Shown one piece after another: positions 51,617-59,307 of a DNA stretch of 64,000 bases (its first letter is position 1; each line of letters opens with the position of its first letter). Made by a program: the position numbers and the translations under genes. Source of the stretch: a virus. The notes under the pieces are model-generated. The model saw only the letters and a list, made by a program, of their open reading frames with translations. It was not told the origin of the DNA and did no database searches. The stretch lies in the IMG/VR virus record IMGVR_UViG_3300022920_000004, positions 1 to 64,000 of that record; one strand, written 5' to 3'.

Positions 51617-52378
51617 TTAGTCTAAAAATATTTCAGACCAATCTACTTTAATATTGTTATCATCATCAGATTCAATCAATACTACTTTTTTGTTTACTAA
51701 ATGTGCACATCTACCACCGCAAACTAATGATTCAGTTGCTGTAAAGTCTACTATAGTTTGGTTGTCCTTTCTATAGATATAACCTACCGCATCTACTTGA
51801 GAAGCTACAATTCTAGCCATTTGACCAGTTAATGCTAAACCTCTTTCATTCATTTCTTCACCACCTTTACCTACTAATTTCTCTTTCATATGTCCTAAAA
51901 TAATTAGAGTATCACAAATCTCTTCTAATTCATTTAAAACCATACTTAAAGCCATTCTCGTAAATCTGTAACCAGCTCCGTTAGCTAATAAAGTTACATC
52001 ATCTCCATCCCAATTTTTACCCATATTGGTATTTTTATATAATTTATTTGCAAGTGGAAGCACAATATCTTCCAAAGAAGATGCTGTATCTACTGCAATA
52101 TATTTATATAAATAAGTACCACTTTCTTTATTACGGGCTTTAATTGAATTAATAACATCCTTTAATACTATTAAAGGTGATCTATCAGATTCTCTAGCTA
52201 ATTGAAGTACATTTATTTTTAATGCTTCTACAAAATTACTACCATCTTCTAAATCTATAGTTAAACAATTATCTAATTGAGCTGTTGCGACTGTTTTACC
52301 CGTTTTAGGATTACCATAAATGATAATCTTTTTAGGGTTAACTCTACTAGCTTTTTCTTTTTTTATTGGTAATTCCAT
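51617..52378 (-). CDS. Sak4/RecA-like ATPase (AAA_24 type)
   Basis: A 253-residue P-loop protein. Walker A GNPKTGKT lies near residues 22-29, TIDLEDG near 45, Walker B-like YIAVDTASS near 99-107, and LIILGHMKEK near 160. The layout matches AAA_24/Sak4 proteins encoded next to SSBs in many phages, which act as single-strand annealing recombinases stimulated by SSB. The SSB-like gene follows after 59 bases. It promotes recombination-dependent replication or repair. Confidence 0.75.
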   Translation of the reverse strand: MELPIKKEKASRVNPKKIIIYGNPKTGKTVATAQLDNCLTIDLEDGSNFVEALKINVLQLARESDRSPLIVLKDVINSIKARNKESGTYLYKYIAVDTASSLEDIVLPLANKLYKNTNMGKNWDGDDVTLLANGAGYRFTRMALSMVLNELEEICDTLIILGHMKEKLVGKGGEEMNERGLALTGQMARIVASQVDAVGYIYRKDNQTIVDFTATESLVCGGRCAHLVNKKVVLIESDDDNNIKVDWSEIFLD

Positions 52379-52411
52379 CTTTCATCATCATCCGTCCATC
52401 CACCACTTTAA

Positions 52412-52870
52412 TTAATCTATATAATCTATTATTTTTACTTTACAACTTGGAAATCCTTGATGTTTAAAAGTATTTCTAAAAAAATCTTTTTCTAAATAAT
52501 TCGAGTAAGGAGTAAAACCTCTAAAATTAGTTTTTCTAATATTAGGACAATATCCAAAGTAAAAATATTGTTCAAAAGTTTTTTGATATTTTAATATACT
52601 TTTTATTATTTGTTTAACTGCATGTTTAGGAAAATAATATTTACATACTCTAATAATATCATCTAAACTTCTACTTTTGTCTTTATGACAATGATGCCCT
52701 TCTCTAGAAAATACAGTTGCTTCAGATTCTCCATCTTGATAGTCTAATATCCTTTTTAAGATACTTCTAATACTTTTTGGTACTTCAGTATCTTTTCTAA
52801 ATTTAATCTTTCTACAAGTGTTATAATAATTCTCTAAATCTTCTTTTGTATTTACTTCACTTTTTTTCAT
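52412..52870 (-). CDS. Hypothetical protein, member A of a three-copy family
   Basis: A 152-residue basic helical protein. CHKDKSRSLDDIIRVCKYYFP ... IKSIL ... YFGYCPNIRKTNF recurs in weaker form in the genes at 55239-55739 (CRCGAKRSFSDLYKLMRTYY ... IYCPHVHKI) and, weakly, 57182-57634. The Cys/His spacing suggests a small metal-binding or DNA-binding fold. It is located between thyA and the Sak4-like gene. No function is known to me. Confidence 0.5.
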   Translation of the reverse strand: MKKSEVNTKEDLENYYNTCRKIKFRKDTEVPKSIRSILKRILDYQDGESEATVFSREGHHCHKDKSRSLDDIIRVCKYYFPKHAVKQIIKSILKYQKTFEQYFYFGYCPNIRKTNFRGFTPYSNYLEKDFFRNTFKHQGFPSCKVKIIDYID

Positions 52871-52889
52871 TGTTTTAATTTAATTATTA

Positions 52890-54020
52890 TTAACTTGAAT
52901 ATGGTAACATTTCTGCTGGTATTGCTGATTGCTCAGTATGATTAGATAATGTAAAATCATTTATATCAAAATTTTCAAATATATCATTAAATAATATATT
53001 TTCTTTTTCATATTCATCTATTACTTCAATAGCTGAATCACCTATTAATAATTCACATTCACTATTATGCATATTAGTACTTCTACTTAATTGCTCTTTA
53101 ACAGCATCTAAGTGGGGTTCATAAATATGTACATTACTTAAATCACCTATAATACTTTTAGGAATCATATTAGTCATTTTACCTATAATCTGTGCTAAAA
53201 GTGCATAAGAAGCTATATTAAATGGAATTCCTAAATAAGAATCACATGAACGTTGATGCCATTTTAAAGTGAATTGATATTTGGGAGTACTAAAATCCCC
53301 TCTATTCTCTAAAGTTTCATAATAAGGTTGTATTTTAAATCTCTCGTTATCATTTAAAGGTTCAACCAATATCTCAAAAGACCAATGACAAGGTGGTAAA
53401 GCCATATTATCTAATTCAGCAGGATTCCAAGCTGTAACTATATGCTTAGTACCCATAGGATTTTCTTTTAATCCTTTAATAAGATTAGATATTTGGTCTA
53501 ATTTTTTACTAGGAAAATCTTCATCATAAACAGGTAAACCTTCTCCAGCTTCCAGTCCTTGCATATAACCAGCATCTCTTTCCTCAAAAGGAATACTCCA
53601 TTTTCTCCATTGAGCTCCATATATCCTACCCAAATCTCCTTTTATAGTTCCTCTGCCATCTTTAACAGCATCAACAAAATTATCTAATGTAAATGGTGTA
53701 AAATCAGTATTAACTATATTTCCAGAATATTGATTTTTATAATAATTATAAGCATCTTTATTCCAAATATTAATACCATTATCTACAAGATATTTAATAT
53801 TTGTATCTCCTCTTAAAAACCACAAAAGCTCCCCTACAACACCTTTCCAATATAACTTTTTAGTAGTTATAGCAGGAAAACCATCTTTAAAATCATGTTT
53901 AAATGTATAAGATGGTATTTGAATTCTATTTATACCTTTTCTATTAGGATCTTCATACATAAAACCATCATCTAATATTGTCTGTAAAAGATGATGGTAA
54001 GTTTTATCTATAACGCTCAT
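52890..54020 (-). CDS. thyA: Thymidylate synthase
   Basis: A 376-residue ThyA-family enzyme converting dUMP to dTMP with methylene-tetrahydrofolate. Visible features: the N-terminal substrate loop region (DPNRKGINRIQIPSY), GVVGELLWFLRGDTN, WRKW, the catalytic Cys in LPPCHWSF (near residue 200), and KWHQRSCDSYLGIPFNIASYALLAQ. It is over 100 residues longer than the usual ~264, with extra segments around residues 90-180 and an acidic C-terminus. Partner of the reductase genes in dNTP supply. It abuts the 129-residue NTP-PPase-like gene. Confidence 0.93.
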   Translation of the reverse strand: MSVIDKTYHHLLQTILDDGFMYEDPNRKGINRIQIPSYTFKHDFKDGFPAITTKKLYWKGVVGELLWFLRGDTNIKYLVDNGINIWNKDAYNYYKNQYSGNIVNTDFTPFTLDNFVDAVKDGRGTIKGDLGRIYGAQWRKWSIPFEERDAGYMQGLEAGEGLPVYDEDFPSKKLDQISNLIKGLKENPMGTKHIVTAWNPAELDNMALPPCHWSFEILVEPLNDNERFKIQPYYETLENRGDFSTPKYQFTLKWHQRSCDSYLGIPFNIASYALLAQIIGKMTNMIPKSIIGDLSNVHIYEPHLDAVKEQLSRSTNMHNSECELLIGDSAIEVIDEYEKENILFNDIFENFDINDFTLSNHTEQSAIPAEMLPYSS

Positions 54021-54022
54021 GG

Positions 54023-54412
54023 TTATAAATTGTGTTTATTACGATAATTATCTAAATAATCTATTCTGTGTAAAATACTAATTTCTTCTAAGATATCATA
54101 ATTCAATCTATCTCCAAATTTCTCATTAACAACAGGTTCAGAAGGTGTTAAACCTAATTCAATGTCATCAATCATATCATCAATAGAAACTTCATGTTTT
54201 AATCTCATACCTGCTAAAGTACGTTCTCTAATTTCTTGGTTTTTTATAGATGCTTTATTAAAATTATGCATTCTATCTCCCCCACGAGCATATTCTTTTG
54301 CTTTAATTTTAAGAACATTTTTAGTTCTTTCCATTATTTTATCAAAGTATTTATCAAAATCTTCTTGTGATAAATCTTCTAAAAATAAATTATGTAATTT
54401 TTGTTTACTCAT
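54023..54412 (-). CDS. Nucleotide-metabolism-associated helical phage protein (Nmad1/MazG-like candidate)
   Basis: A 129-residue all-helical, charged protein. KAKEYARGGDRMHNFNKAS, LAGMRLKHEVSIDDMIDD and EKFGDRLNYDILEE resemble the DUF1599/nucleotide-modification-associated family and other all-alpha NTP pyrophosphatase-like proteins, with acidic pairs suited to metal binding. It lies 2 bases upstream of thyA, in keeping with a role in removing or steering a nucleotide pool. The family call is tentative. Confidence 0.45.
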   Translation of the reverse strand: MSKQKLHNLFLEDLSQEDFDKYFDKIMERTKNVLKIKAKEYARGGDRMHNFNKASIKNQEIRERTLAGMRLKHEVSIDDMIDDIELGLTPSEPVVNEKFGDRLNYDILEEISILHRIDYLDNYRNKHNL

Positions 54413-54422
54413 AATTATTGTT

Positions 54423-54548
54423 TTAAAATATTATATTTGCTGTTAACATACCACCTAAATAAACTAATATCCAAGCTATGTTCCATTGTAGTCTACTATA
54501 ATGTGTTGTAACATTATGTTCATTATCTTTTAAAGTATACTTTTTCAT
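54423..54548 (-). CDS. Small tail-anchored membrane protein (41 aa)
   Basis: A 41-codon ORF: a polar N-terminal 20 residues, then a hydrophobic helix WNIAWILVYLGGMLTANIIF to the end. Its ATG overlaps the stop of the C26 gene as TAATG (54548), and it ends 10 bases before the next gene. The function is unknown; the C-terminal anchor suggests an inner-membrane microprotein. Confidence 0.5.
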   Translation of the reverse strand: MKKYTLKDNEHNVTTHYSRLQWNIAWILVYLGGMLTANIIF

Positions 54549-55246
54549 TACACTAAAATTTTATTAATTTCACTTATTGCAAATTCACAATTAAATTCTT
54601 CAGGATGATATTGAAAAGCAACTATAGGTAAATTTTTATGTTTAAATGCTTCTGTAAAACTAATATAATAATTTTTACCATACTTTTTTTCTGTTAAAAA
54701 CTCAGGTTCTAATAAAGAAGGACATCCTGAAATTACTGGACTAAAGCCAATAGCTTCTAAACCATCTCCTAATTTTTTAGCTGATTGATGATGAATAGTA
54801 TTAATTTTAAAAATACCATTTTCAGTCCATAAATCATCTTTAGTTTCAGATCTTGCACCATAACCTTTAGTTTGATTATGCCCTTTAACATCTTGAAATA
54901 AAGTTCCACCAAAAAAAGCATTTAAAGTTTGAAAACCTCTACAAATACCAACTATAGGTTTATTTGCCATTATAAAAGCAGGAATCATTACTGAATCTAA
55001 ATACTCATATTGAACATTACATCTACCTGTAGAATGATGAGGTATTTCATTATATCTCATTGGATTAATATCAGCACCTCCAGGAATTAATAACATGTCA
55101 CATTGTTCAGCTATTTTTTCTGGGTCATCATATTGTGTAATTAATCTTGGTATACCAAAATTTAATATAAAATTAATATAAGGTGCAGTTTGTTTCATTT
55201 CACCACCAATACTATCTGCGTAAATTCCTATTGTTTTTTTATTCAT
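54548..55246 (-). CDS. Second class I glutamine amidotransferase/C26 gamma-glutamyl hydrolase-like protein
   Basis: A 232-residue protein. IPGGADINPMRY (family GGxDVxP) lies near residue 53, nucleophile GICRGFQ near 98, NTIHHQS near 150, and QYHPEEF (His-Glu of the triad) near 215. It is the same branch as the gene at 47275-47955 but clearly diverged, so the phage carries two. This copy lies 6 kb upstream among replication genes. It may act on a different gamma-glutamyl substrate. It overlaps the upstream gene by 8 bases. Confidence 0.8.
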   Translation of the reverse strand: MNKKTIGIYADSIGGEMKQTAPYINFILNFGIPRLITQYDDPEKIAEQCDMLLIPGGADINPMRYNEIPHHSTGRCNVQYEYLDSVMIPAFIMANKPIVGICRGFQTLNAFFGGTLFQDVKGHNQTKGYGARSETKDDLWTENGIFKINTIHHQSAKKLGDGLEAIGFSPVISGCPSLLEPEFLTEKKYGKNYYISFTEAFKHKNLPIVAFQYHPEEFNCEFAISEINKILV

Positions 55247-55739
55247 CTTTAGTTTTTAATTTTGTAACTTGTTTTTCAATTTCTTCTGTTGTGTAACCTA
55301 ATTTTTTATATAAATAATATATAGTAAATTTATCTATTTCTTTAATTTCATTTTTACCAAATAATCTACGATAATCATAATAAGTTTCATTAAAAGCAAC
55401 TTTATTAATTTTATCTTCATCATCTATTACCCAATCTCCTGTATATAATACAATTTTATGAACGTGAGGACAATATATTAAATTATAATAATCATTATCT
55501 GTACATTTATCAATTATAATTTTTATTAATTGCTTATGTGTAATTTTAGAATAATAAGTTCTCATTAACTTATATAAATCAGAAAATGATCTTTTAGCAC
55601 CACATCTACATTGTTGTTTTGTACAATTTTTATCATAAAAAGTATAGGGAAAATCATAATCACTTTCATATAATCTATTAAAAAAATCTTCAGGTTTTTC
55701 ATTAACCTTTCTTTTATCTCTTACGTATAACTTATCCAT
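55239..55739 (-). CDS. Hypothetical protein, member B of a three-copy family
   Basis: A 166-residue Tyr/Lys-rich protein with CTKQQCRCGAKRSFSDLYKLM and LIYCPHVHKI, aligned to the gene at 52412-52870. The C-terminal 30 residues form a charged helix (YTTEEIEKQVTKLKTKDE). The stop lies within the next gene (ATGAATAA, an 8-base overlap). The function is unknown. Confidence 0.5.
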   Translation of the reverse strand: MDKLYVRDKRKVNEKPEDFFNRLYESDYDFPYTFYDKNCTKQQCRCGAKRSFSDLYKLMRTYYSKITHKQLIKIIIDKCTDNDYYNLIYCPHVHKIVLYTGDWVIDDEDKINKVAFNETYYDYRRLFGKNEIKEIDKFTIYYLYKKLGYTTEEIEKQVTKLKTKDE

Positions 55740-55740
55740 T

Positions 55741-56040
55741 TTAAAGATTTTTAATATACATTGTTAAATCTCCCATTTTAGGATAACCAACTCTTCTTTC
55801 AAAAGTATGTACAGGTTTAAATCCTACAGTTTCTAAATTTTTAGCAAGTATGTCTTCTCCAGGACTTACAATAGTAAATATTGCAGTTTGTCCATTACCA
55901 GTTGTAATACCTACTTCAGTATTAGCAAGTTTTTCTGCTGTTAATTTTATAATAGCTCTTGTTAAATTATTTAAAGAAGTATCATTATCAACTCTACTTA
56001 ATTGCATTAATGCACAACAATCTGTTCTATGTTTTTCCAT
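55741..56040 (-). CDS. Small conserved phage protein
   Basis: A 99-residue protein ending LAKNLETVGFKPVHTFERRVGYPKMGDLTMYIKNL, a pattern I associate with small proteins next to phage replicative helicases. It starts 14 bases inside the helicase gene. The last 40 residues resemble the C-terminal strand-helix of acetyltransferase-like folds, but no cofactor motif is complete. Confidence 0.5.
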   Translation of the reverse strand: MEKHRTDCCALMQLSRVDNDTSLNNLTRAIIKLTAEKLANTEVGITTGNGQTAIFTIVSPGEDILAKNLETVGFKPVHTFERRVGYPKMGDLTMYIKNL

Positions 56041-57154
56041 TTTGTTTATCTTTTTTTCTTATGTTTTCTATTTTTCTATACACTTTTCTTAAATTTAATT
56101 CATCATTTGGTAATGGTAATTCTTTAAAAATGTTTACAGCTCCGTCAAAATATAATGGGCATATTGTACCTGCACCACCTTCTCTACCACCTAATATCTC
56201 TAAAAATCTGATAAAATCTTTAAAGAATGTTATATCGTAGTCAAAATGTGTTGGTATTCCATATCTAAATGGACTATGTAAACCTAATATTACATTAAAA
56301 TCTCTTTGAGTTGTTTTATTGTCACCTAAACCATCAAGAGTAGGTTTATTATTTCTAGCTTTACCATGTTCAATTGATTCACTAGCAGCAGCTTGTTGTT
56401 GAATTACAACAGGTATATAATTATACCTATTTCTAAGTCTAACAAAATACTTTGATGATAATAATGAAATTGACTCCCTTAATGATAGTTGTCTACCCTG
56501 TTGTTTCTCTTCTGAAATCAATCCGATATGATCAACTATGCACATTACATACTCTTCAGGATCATTTGGTTTATAATAATCAAACGTATCATGTTCCTGA
56601 CCATCAATAGTTATCTTTTTAGTTACAATAGTTCCATTTTTCCTAGCGTAAGTCTCTAATACAGCATTTATACCAGTCGGATTTCGTATATCATCTATAA
56701 AGGTAACAATTTCTTCAACTTTATCAAAATAAGGTTTATACTTAATAATTAACTCTAATATCTCTGGAGATACTGGAGCATCTTTTTTAGTACTTCTTAA
56801 ATCTTTAGGTGATACTCTTACACCTTCTTTTAGATATAATATATTAGAAAATATTGACCTCATTAATTCTCCTGATGTCATTTCTAAACTAAAATAAAAT
56901 ATTTTTAATTTAATATCTAACCCTTCATCTATAATTTGTCTAATTGGATTAAATACAAATAACCAGTTTGTTATCTGTGACTTCCCAATTTTACTTGATG
57001 CAGTTGCTAAATAAGATTTACCTTGTTCAATCCCTGGAGATTCTTCCTCAAATCGAGGTAATCCCCAAGGAATACAATTTATTTTGCCTGATAGAATTCT
57101 TTTACGACGATCTATCAGGTCTTCATATACTCTATTAAATAATTTATCGCTCAT
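56027..57154 (-). CDS. Replicative DNA helicase, DnaB-like (RecA-fold)
   Basis: A 375-residue protein: Walker A ASSKIGKS near residues 52-59, YFSLEMTSGELM near 88-99 (DnaB motif H1a), Walker B-like MCIVDHIGLI near 210, and IPVVIQQQAAASES near 250 with the Gln-rich sensor. It lacks the DnaB N-terminal domain, so it is a T7-gp4/SF4-like C-terminal helicase alone. It unwinds DNA ahead of the family A polymerase. A hairpin with a GAAA loop ends on the A of its ATG and may control initiation. Confidence 0.82.
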   Translation of the reverse strand: MSDKLFNRVYEDLIDRRKRILSGKINCIPWGLPRFEEESPGIEQGKSYLATASSKIGKSQITNWLFVFNPIRQIIDEGLDIKLKIFYFSLEMTSGELMRSIFSNILYLKEGVRVSPKDLRSTKKDAPVSPEILELIIKYKPYFDKVEEIVTFIDDIRNPTGINAVLETYARKNGTIVTKKITIDGQEHDTFDYYKPNDPEEYVMCIVDHIGLISEEKQQGRQLSLRESISLLSSKYFVRLRNRYNYIPVVIQQQAAASESIEHGKARNNKPTLDGLGDNKTTQRDFNVILGLHSPFRYGIPTHFDYDITFFKDFIRFLEILGGREGGAGTICPLYFDGAVNIFKELPLPNDELNLRKVYRKIENIRKKDKQNGKT

Positions 57155-57173
57155 ATTATGTTTTCACATAATA
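57154..57173 (-). promoter_or_regulatory. Hairpin abutting the helicase start codon
   Basis: A perfect 8-bp stem (57154-57161 with 57166-57173) encloses GAAA in minus-strand RNA. The last stem base is the A of the helicase ATG. It has no U tail, so a translational or mRNA-stability role is more likely than termination. It shares 6 bases with the 23-bp repeat at 57168-57190. Confidence 0.5.
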
Positions 57174-57190
57174 CTAAAAGTTTAATTTAA
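57168..57190. repeat. Inverted repeat, left copy (23 bp)
   Basis: Twenty-three bases exactly reverse-complementary to 58293-58315. This copy covers the stop codon of the 57182 gene and runs into the helicase leader. The two copies enclose two unknown genes. Confidence 0.85.
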
Positions 57191-57634
57191 ATAATTGTTA
57201 ATTGCGTAATATGATTTAATCATTGGGTTATAATTTCCATATTTAACATAGTTAATATTACTTTCATTACAGTCATCTTCATCATAATCATTTATAAAAT
57301 AATAAGTACTATGATTACTTTCTGTAGATTCAAATACAATTTGGTTAATATTACCACAATATAATGTTTGAATAGAACCTTTTGAAAGTAAATCTAGTAA
57401 TACATAACTAATCATATATATGCTATATTTTTTATTAAATAAATATTCTCTAAGATATTTTACAGTAACTCCACTATAACCTTTTAAACAATAACCACAA
57501 TAATCATCAACATATTTTCTAGAATCACCATCTAATATGTCTAACCACATTGAATCATTTTTATTAAAATAATGTAATAAAGTAACCTCAATATCTTTTA
57601 AACCATTAATTATTTTTTGTCTATTCATAACCAT
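57182..57634 (-). CDS. Hypothetical protein, possible distant member C of the three-copy family
   Basis: A 150-residue protein, Tyr/Asn-rich, with an N-terminal helical part, CGYCLKG near residue 46-52, an amphipathic helix region (VKYLREYLFNKKY), and TLYCGNINQIVFES. This order weakly matches the families at 52412 and 55239. It overlaps the upstream gene by 14 bases, and its stop lies in the left inverted repeat. Function unknown. Confidence 0.45.
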   Translation of the reverse strand: MVMNRQKIINGLKDIEVTLLHYFNKNDSMWLDILDGDSRKYVDDYCGYCLKGYSGVTVKYLREYLFNKKYSIYMISYVLLDLLSKGSIQTLYCGNINQIVFESTESNHSTYYFINDYDEDDCNESNINYVKYGNYNPMIKSYYAINNYLN

Positions 57635-58271
57635 ATTGTTTTAATACTGGTAATACATCGTATTCATGTGTTTTAGCTTTTCTAATTTTAGATAACAAAT
57701 TACTATTTCCATAACTAGAGTTAGTAAATCCAAATACACCAATACCTTTATATCTTCTATAATGCCAAACACCTTTTAAATCTTCAACTACAGCACATAC
57801 TAAAGAATGCCCCCAACCACCTGCATGGGTAGTACAACTATTTGCAAGTAATATAGCTTTTAATGGGTCTATATTAGGTTTTAAATCTAATATGTTTTTA
57901 GTTAATCTAGGTATGCAATCATAATGATTAGTACCTTCCCATAAAAATCTTATAGCTGTTAATATAATCATTGTTTTACCATAACCTAAATTAGGTATAA
58001 CTAAATAATCATTTTCTATAGTAATTTTAGGTTCAATTTTAATCATTAATTTAATCCAAAACTCTATTAAATCTTTATTCATTTCAGAACATTTTAATTT
58101 AAGTTTTAATTTAAACCACTTATTATTTCTAGGTAATTCACTAAAACAAGCTGTATTAACAGAAGATTTTAATAATCTATTATATTTACCATACAATTCA
58201 TAGGTTACGCACATTCTACTATTTATTTCAACAATATCAATAATCTTTTTTATTTTTTCATCATTTGTCAT
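57621..58271 (-). CDS. Hypothetical protein within the inverted-repeat segment
   Basis: A 216-residue protein: a basic helical first half (many Lys/Leu), then YGKTMIILTAIRFLW and a Gly-rich THAGGWGHS segment. LGYGKTM superficially resembles a P-loop but lacks the GxxxxGK[ST] spacing. Together with the next gene it is the cargo between the 23-bp inverted repeats, in the middle of the replication operon. I recognise no family. Confidence 0.5.
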   Translation of the reverse strand: MTNDEKIKKIIDIVEINSRMCVTYELYGKYNRLLKSSVNTACFSELPRNNKWFKLKLKLKCSEMNKDLIEFWIKLMIKIEPKITIENDYLVIPNLGYGKTMIILTAIRFLWEGTNHYDCIPRLTKNILDLKPNIDPLKAILLANSCTTHAGGWGHSLVCAVVEDLKGVWHYRRYKGIGVFGFTNSSYGNSNLLSKIRKAKTHEYDVLPVLKQYGYE

Positions 58272-58292
58272 TTTTATTCACTATTTTTAAGA

Positions 58293-58315
58293 TTAAATTA
58301 AACTTTTAGTATTAT
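58293..58315. repeat. Inverted repeat, right copy (23 bp)
   Basis: The exact reverse complement of 57168-57190. Its outer 10 bases (58293-58302) also pair locally with 58318-58327 across the stop of the winged-helix gene, giving an AT-rich hairpin. It lies in the leader of the 57621-58271 gene. Confidence 0.85.
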
Positions 58316-58318
58316 ATT

Positions 58319-58957
58319 TTAATTTAAAGTGTTAGTCCAATTTTCATTTTTATTTCCTACTAAATCTATTTCATCTATAAATGCAGATAGCCTAGAAGAT
58401 TCTTCTTTACCATCTCTTTTAAATATAAAATAATCAGCTTGTTGTAAAAATCTGTAATCACCATTAAATTGATTAATATAAATACTTACAGCTTTTAATA
58501 TATTTTCAAAAGTATATTCAGGATTTTCAAGCATCCAACGCTTTAATTTATCTTTACAGCTCTTTGGAGAACCCATTGAGCCAGGTTTTAATCCTTGCCA
58601 TTGTTTACGATATTCATCAATACCATTTTCAACAGCTTCGTTTATGTATCTTTGAGATAGTTTCTTTTTAATACTATCTTTTTTAACAGAAACAGTTTTA
58701 TCTGTAAAAGAATTTTCAATCAATACTTTAGATTTTTCTCTTAGTATATATTTTATCTCTTTTCTTTCATTTTCTTCTTTTATTGTTATTTTTATAAATT
58801 TTTTACTTTCTAAACTTTGATAATGAAAATATAAATCATCATAATCTATATTTTCATTTAATTCACTAAAGTATATCTTTAGTAAACATAAAAATTCATT
58901 TATAGACAAATTATTTTCTGCTAATACTTTAACATCTAATATAATTTGTTTATTCAT
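58319..58957 (-). CDS. Replication accessory protein, winged-helix/helicase-loader-like
   Basis: A 212-residue protein. Residues 1-85 look like a winged helix-turn-helix (LSINEFLCLLKIYF ... LESKKFIKITI). Residues 110-190 hold YRKQWQGLKPGSMGSPKSCKDKLKRW and a helical block ending YRFLQQADYFIFKRDG, a layout I associate with phage proteins encoded next to DNA polymerase and helicase that load the helicase. The acidic C-terminus follows. It sits between the polymerase and helicase genes. Function inferred from context. Confidence 0.45.
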   Translation of the reverse strand: MNKQIILDVKVLAENNLSINEFLCLLKIYFSELNENIDYDDLYFHYQSLESKKFIKITIKEENERKEIKYILREKSKVLIENSFTDKTVSVKKDSIKKKLSQRYINEAVENGIDEYRKQWQGLKPGSMGSPKSCKDKLKRWMLENPEYTFENILKAVSIYINQFNGDYRFLQQADYFIFKRDGKEESSRLSAFIDEIDLVGNKNENWTNTLN

Positions 58958-58966
58958 AAATTTATT

Positions 58967-59134
58967 TTAATTTTTTAATACGTAATATTCTTTGTTATTA
59001 TTTTTAGCAATTTCTTCATCATACCTACTAAATTTTATAAATAATACTGAGTGTGTAAAACCATACTCAAAATTATCTTTTAATACTACTAAATCACCAT
59101 ACTTTGGCGTTTGTGTTAATTCTACTGTTGGCAT
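58967..59134 (-). CDS. Small hypothetical protein (55 aa)
   Basis: A 55-codon ORF (MPTVELTQTPKYGDLVVLKD..., then EYGFTHSVLFIKFSRY), beta-rich with an SH3-like feel. It begins 41 bases inside the end of the 59094 gene, longer than most overlaps here, so one of the two starts or ends may be wrong. It fills an otherwise empty gap. The function is unknown. Confidence 0.4.
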   Translation of the reverse strand: MPTVELTQTPKYGDLVVLKDNFEYGFTHSVLFIKFSRYDEEIAKNNNKEYYVLKN

Positions 59135-59285
59135 AATTTTCTATTTTTAAATGTTTTAATATATCATTAATATGTATTTCCATATCTAAATCTTCTTCAA
59201 TTTTATCTTGTACTTCAAATGGTTCACTTATATTATAAGTGCTTGTTACTAAATCTACTGCTAATTTAATATGGTTATATTTCAT
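59094..59285 (-). CDS. Small hypothetical protein (63 aa)
   Basis: A 63-residue acidic helical protein (MKYNHIKLAVDLVTSTYN... then EEDLDMEIHINDILKHL) encoded just after the DNA polymerase. The last 14 codons overlap the next small ORF. No motif was recognised. Confidence 0.5.
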   Translation of the reverse strand: MKYNHIKLAVDLVTSTYNISEPFEVQDKIEEDLDMEIHINDILKHLKIENYANSRINTNAKVW

Positions 59286-59307
59286 ATTTATTTTATATTA
59301 TTAATTA

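Noticed and set aside
57960-58000. P-loop-like LGYGKTM in the 216-residue protein
   Set aside because: The spacing does not match GxxxxGK[ST], and there is no Walker B strand at the expected distance.
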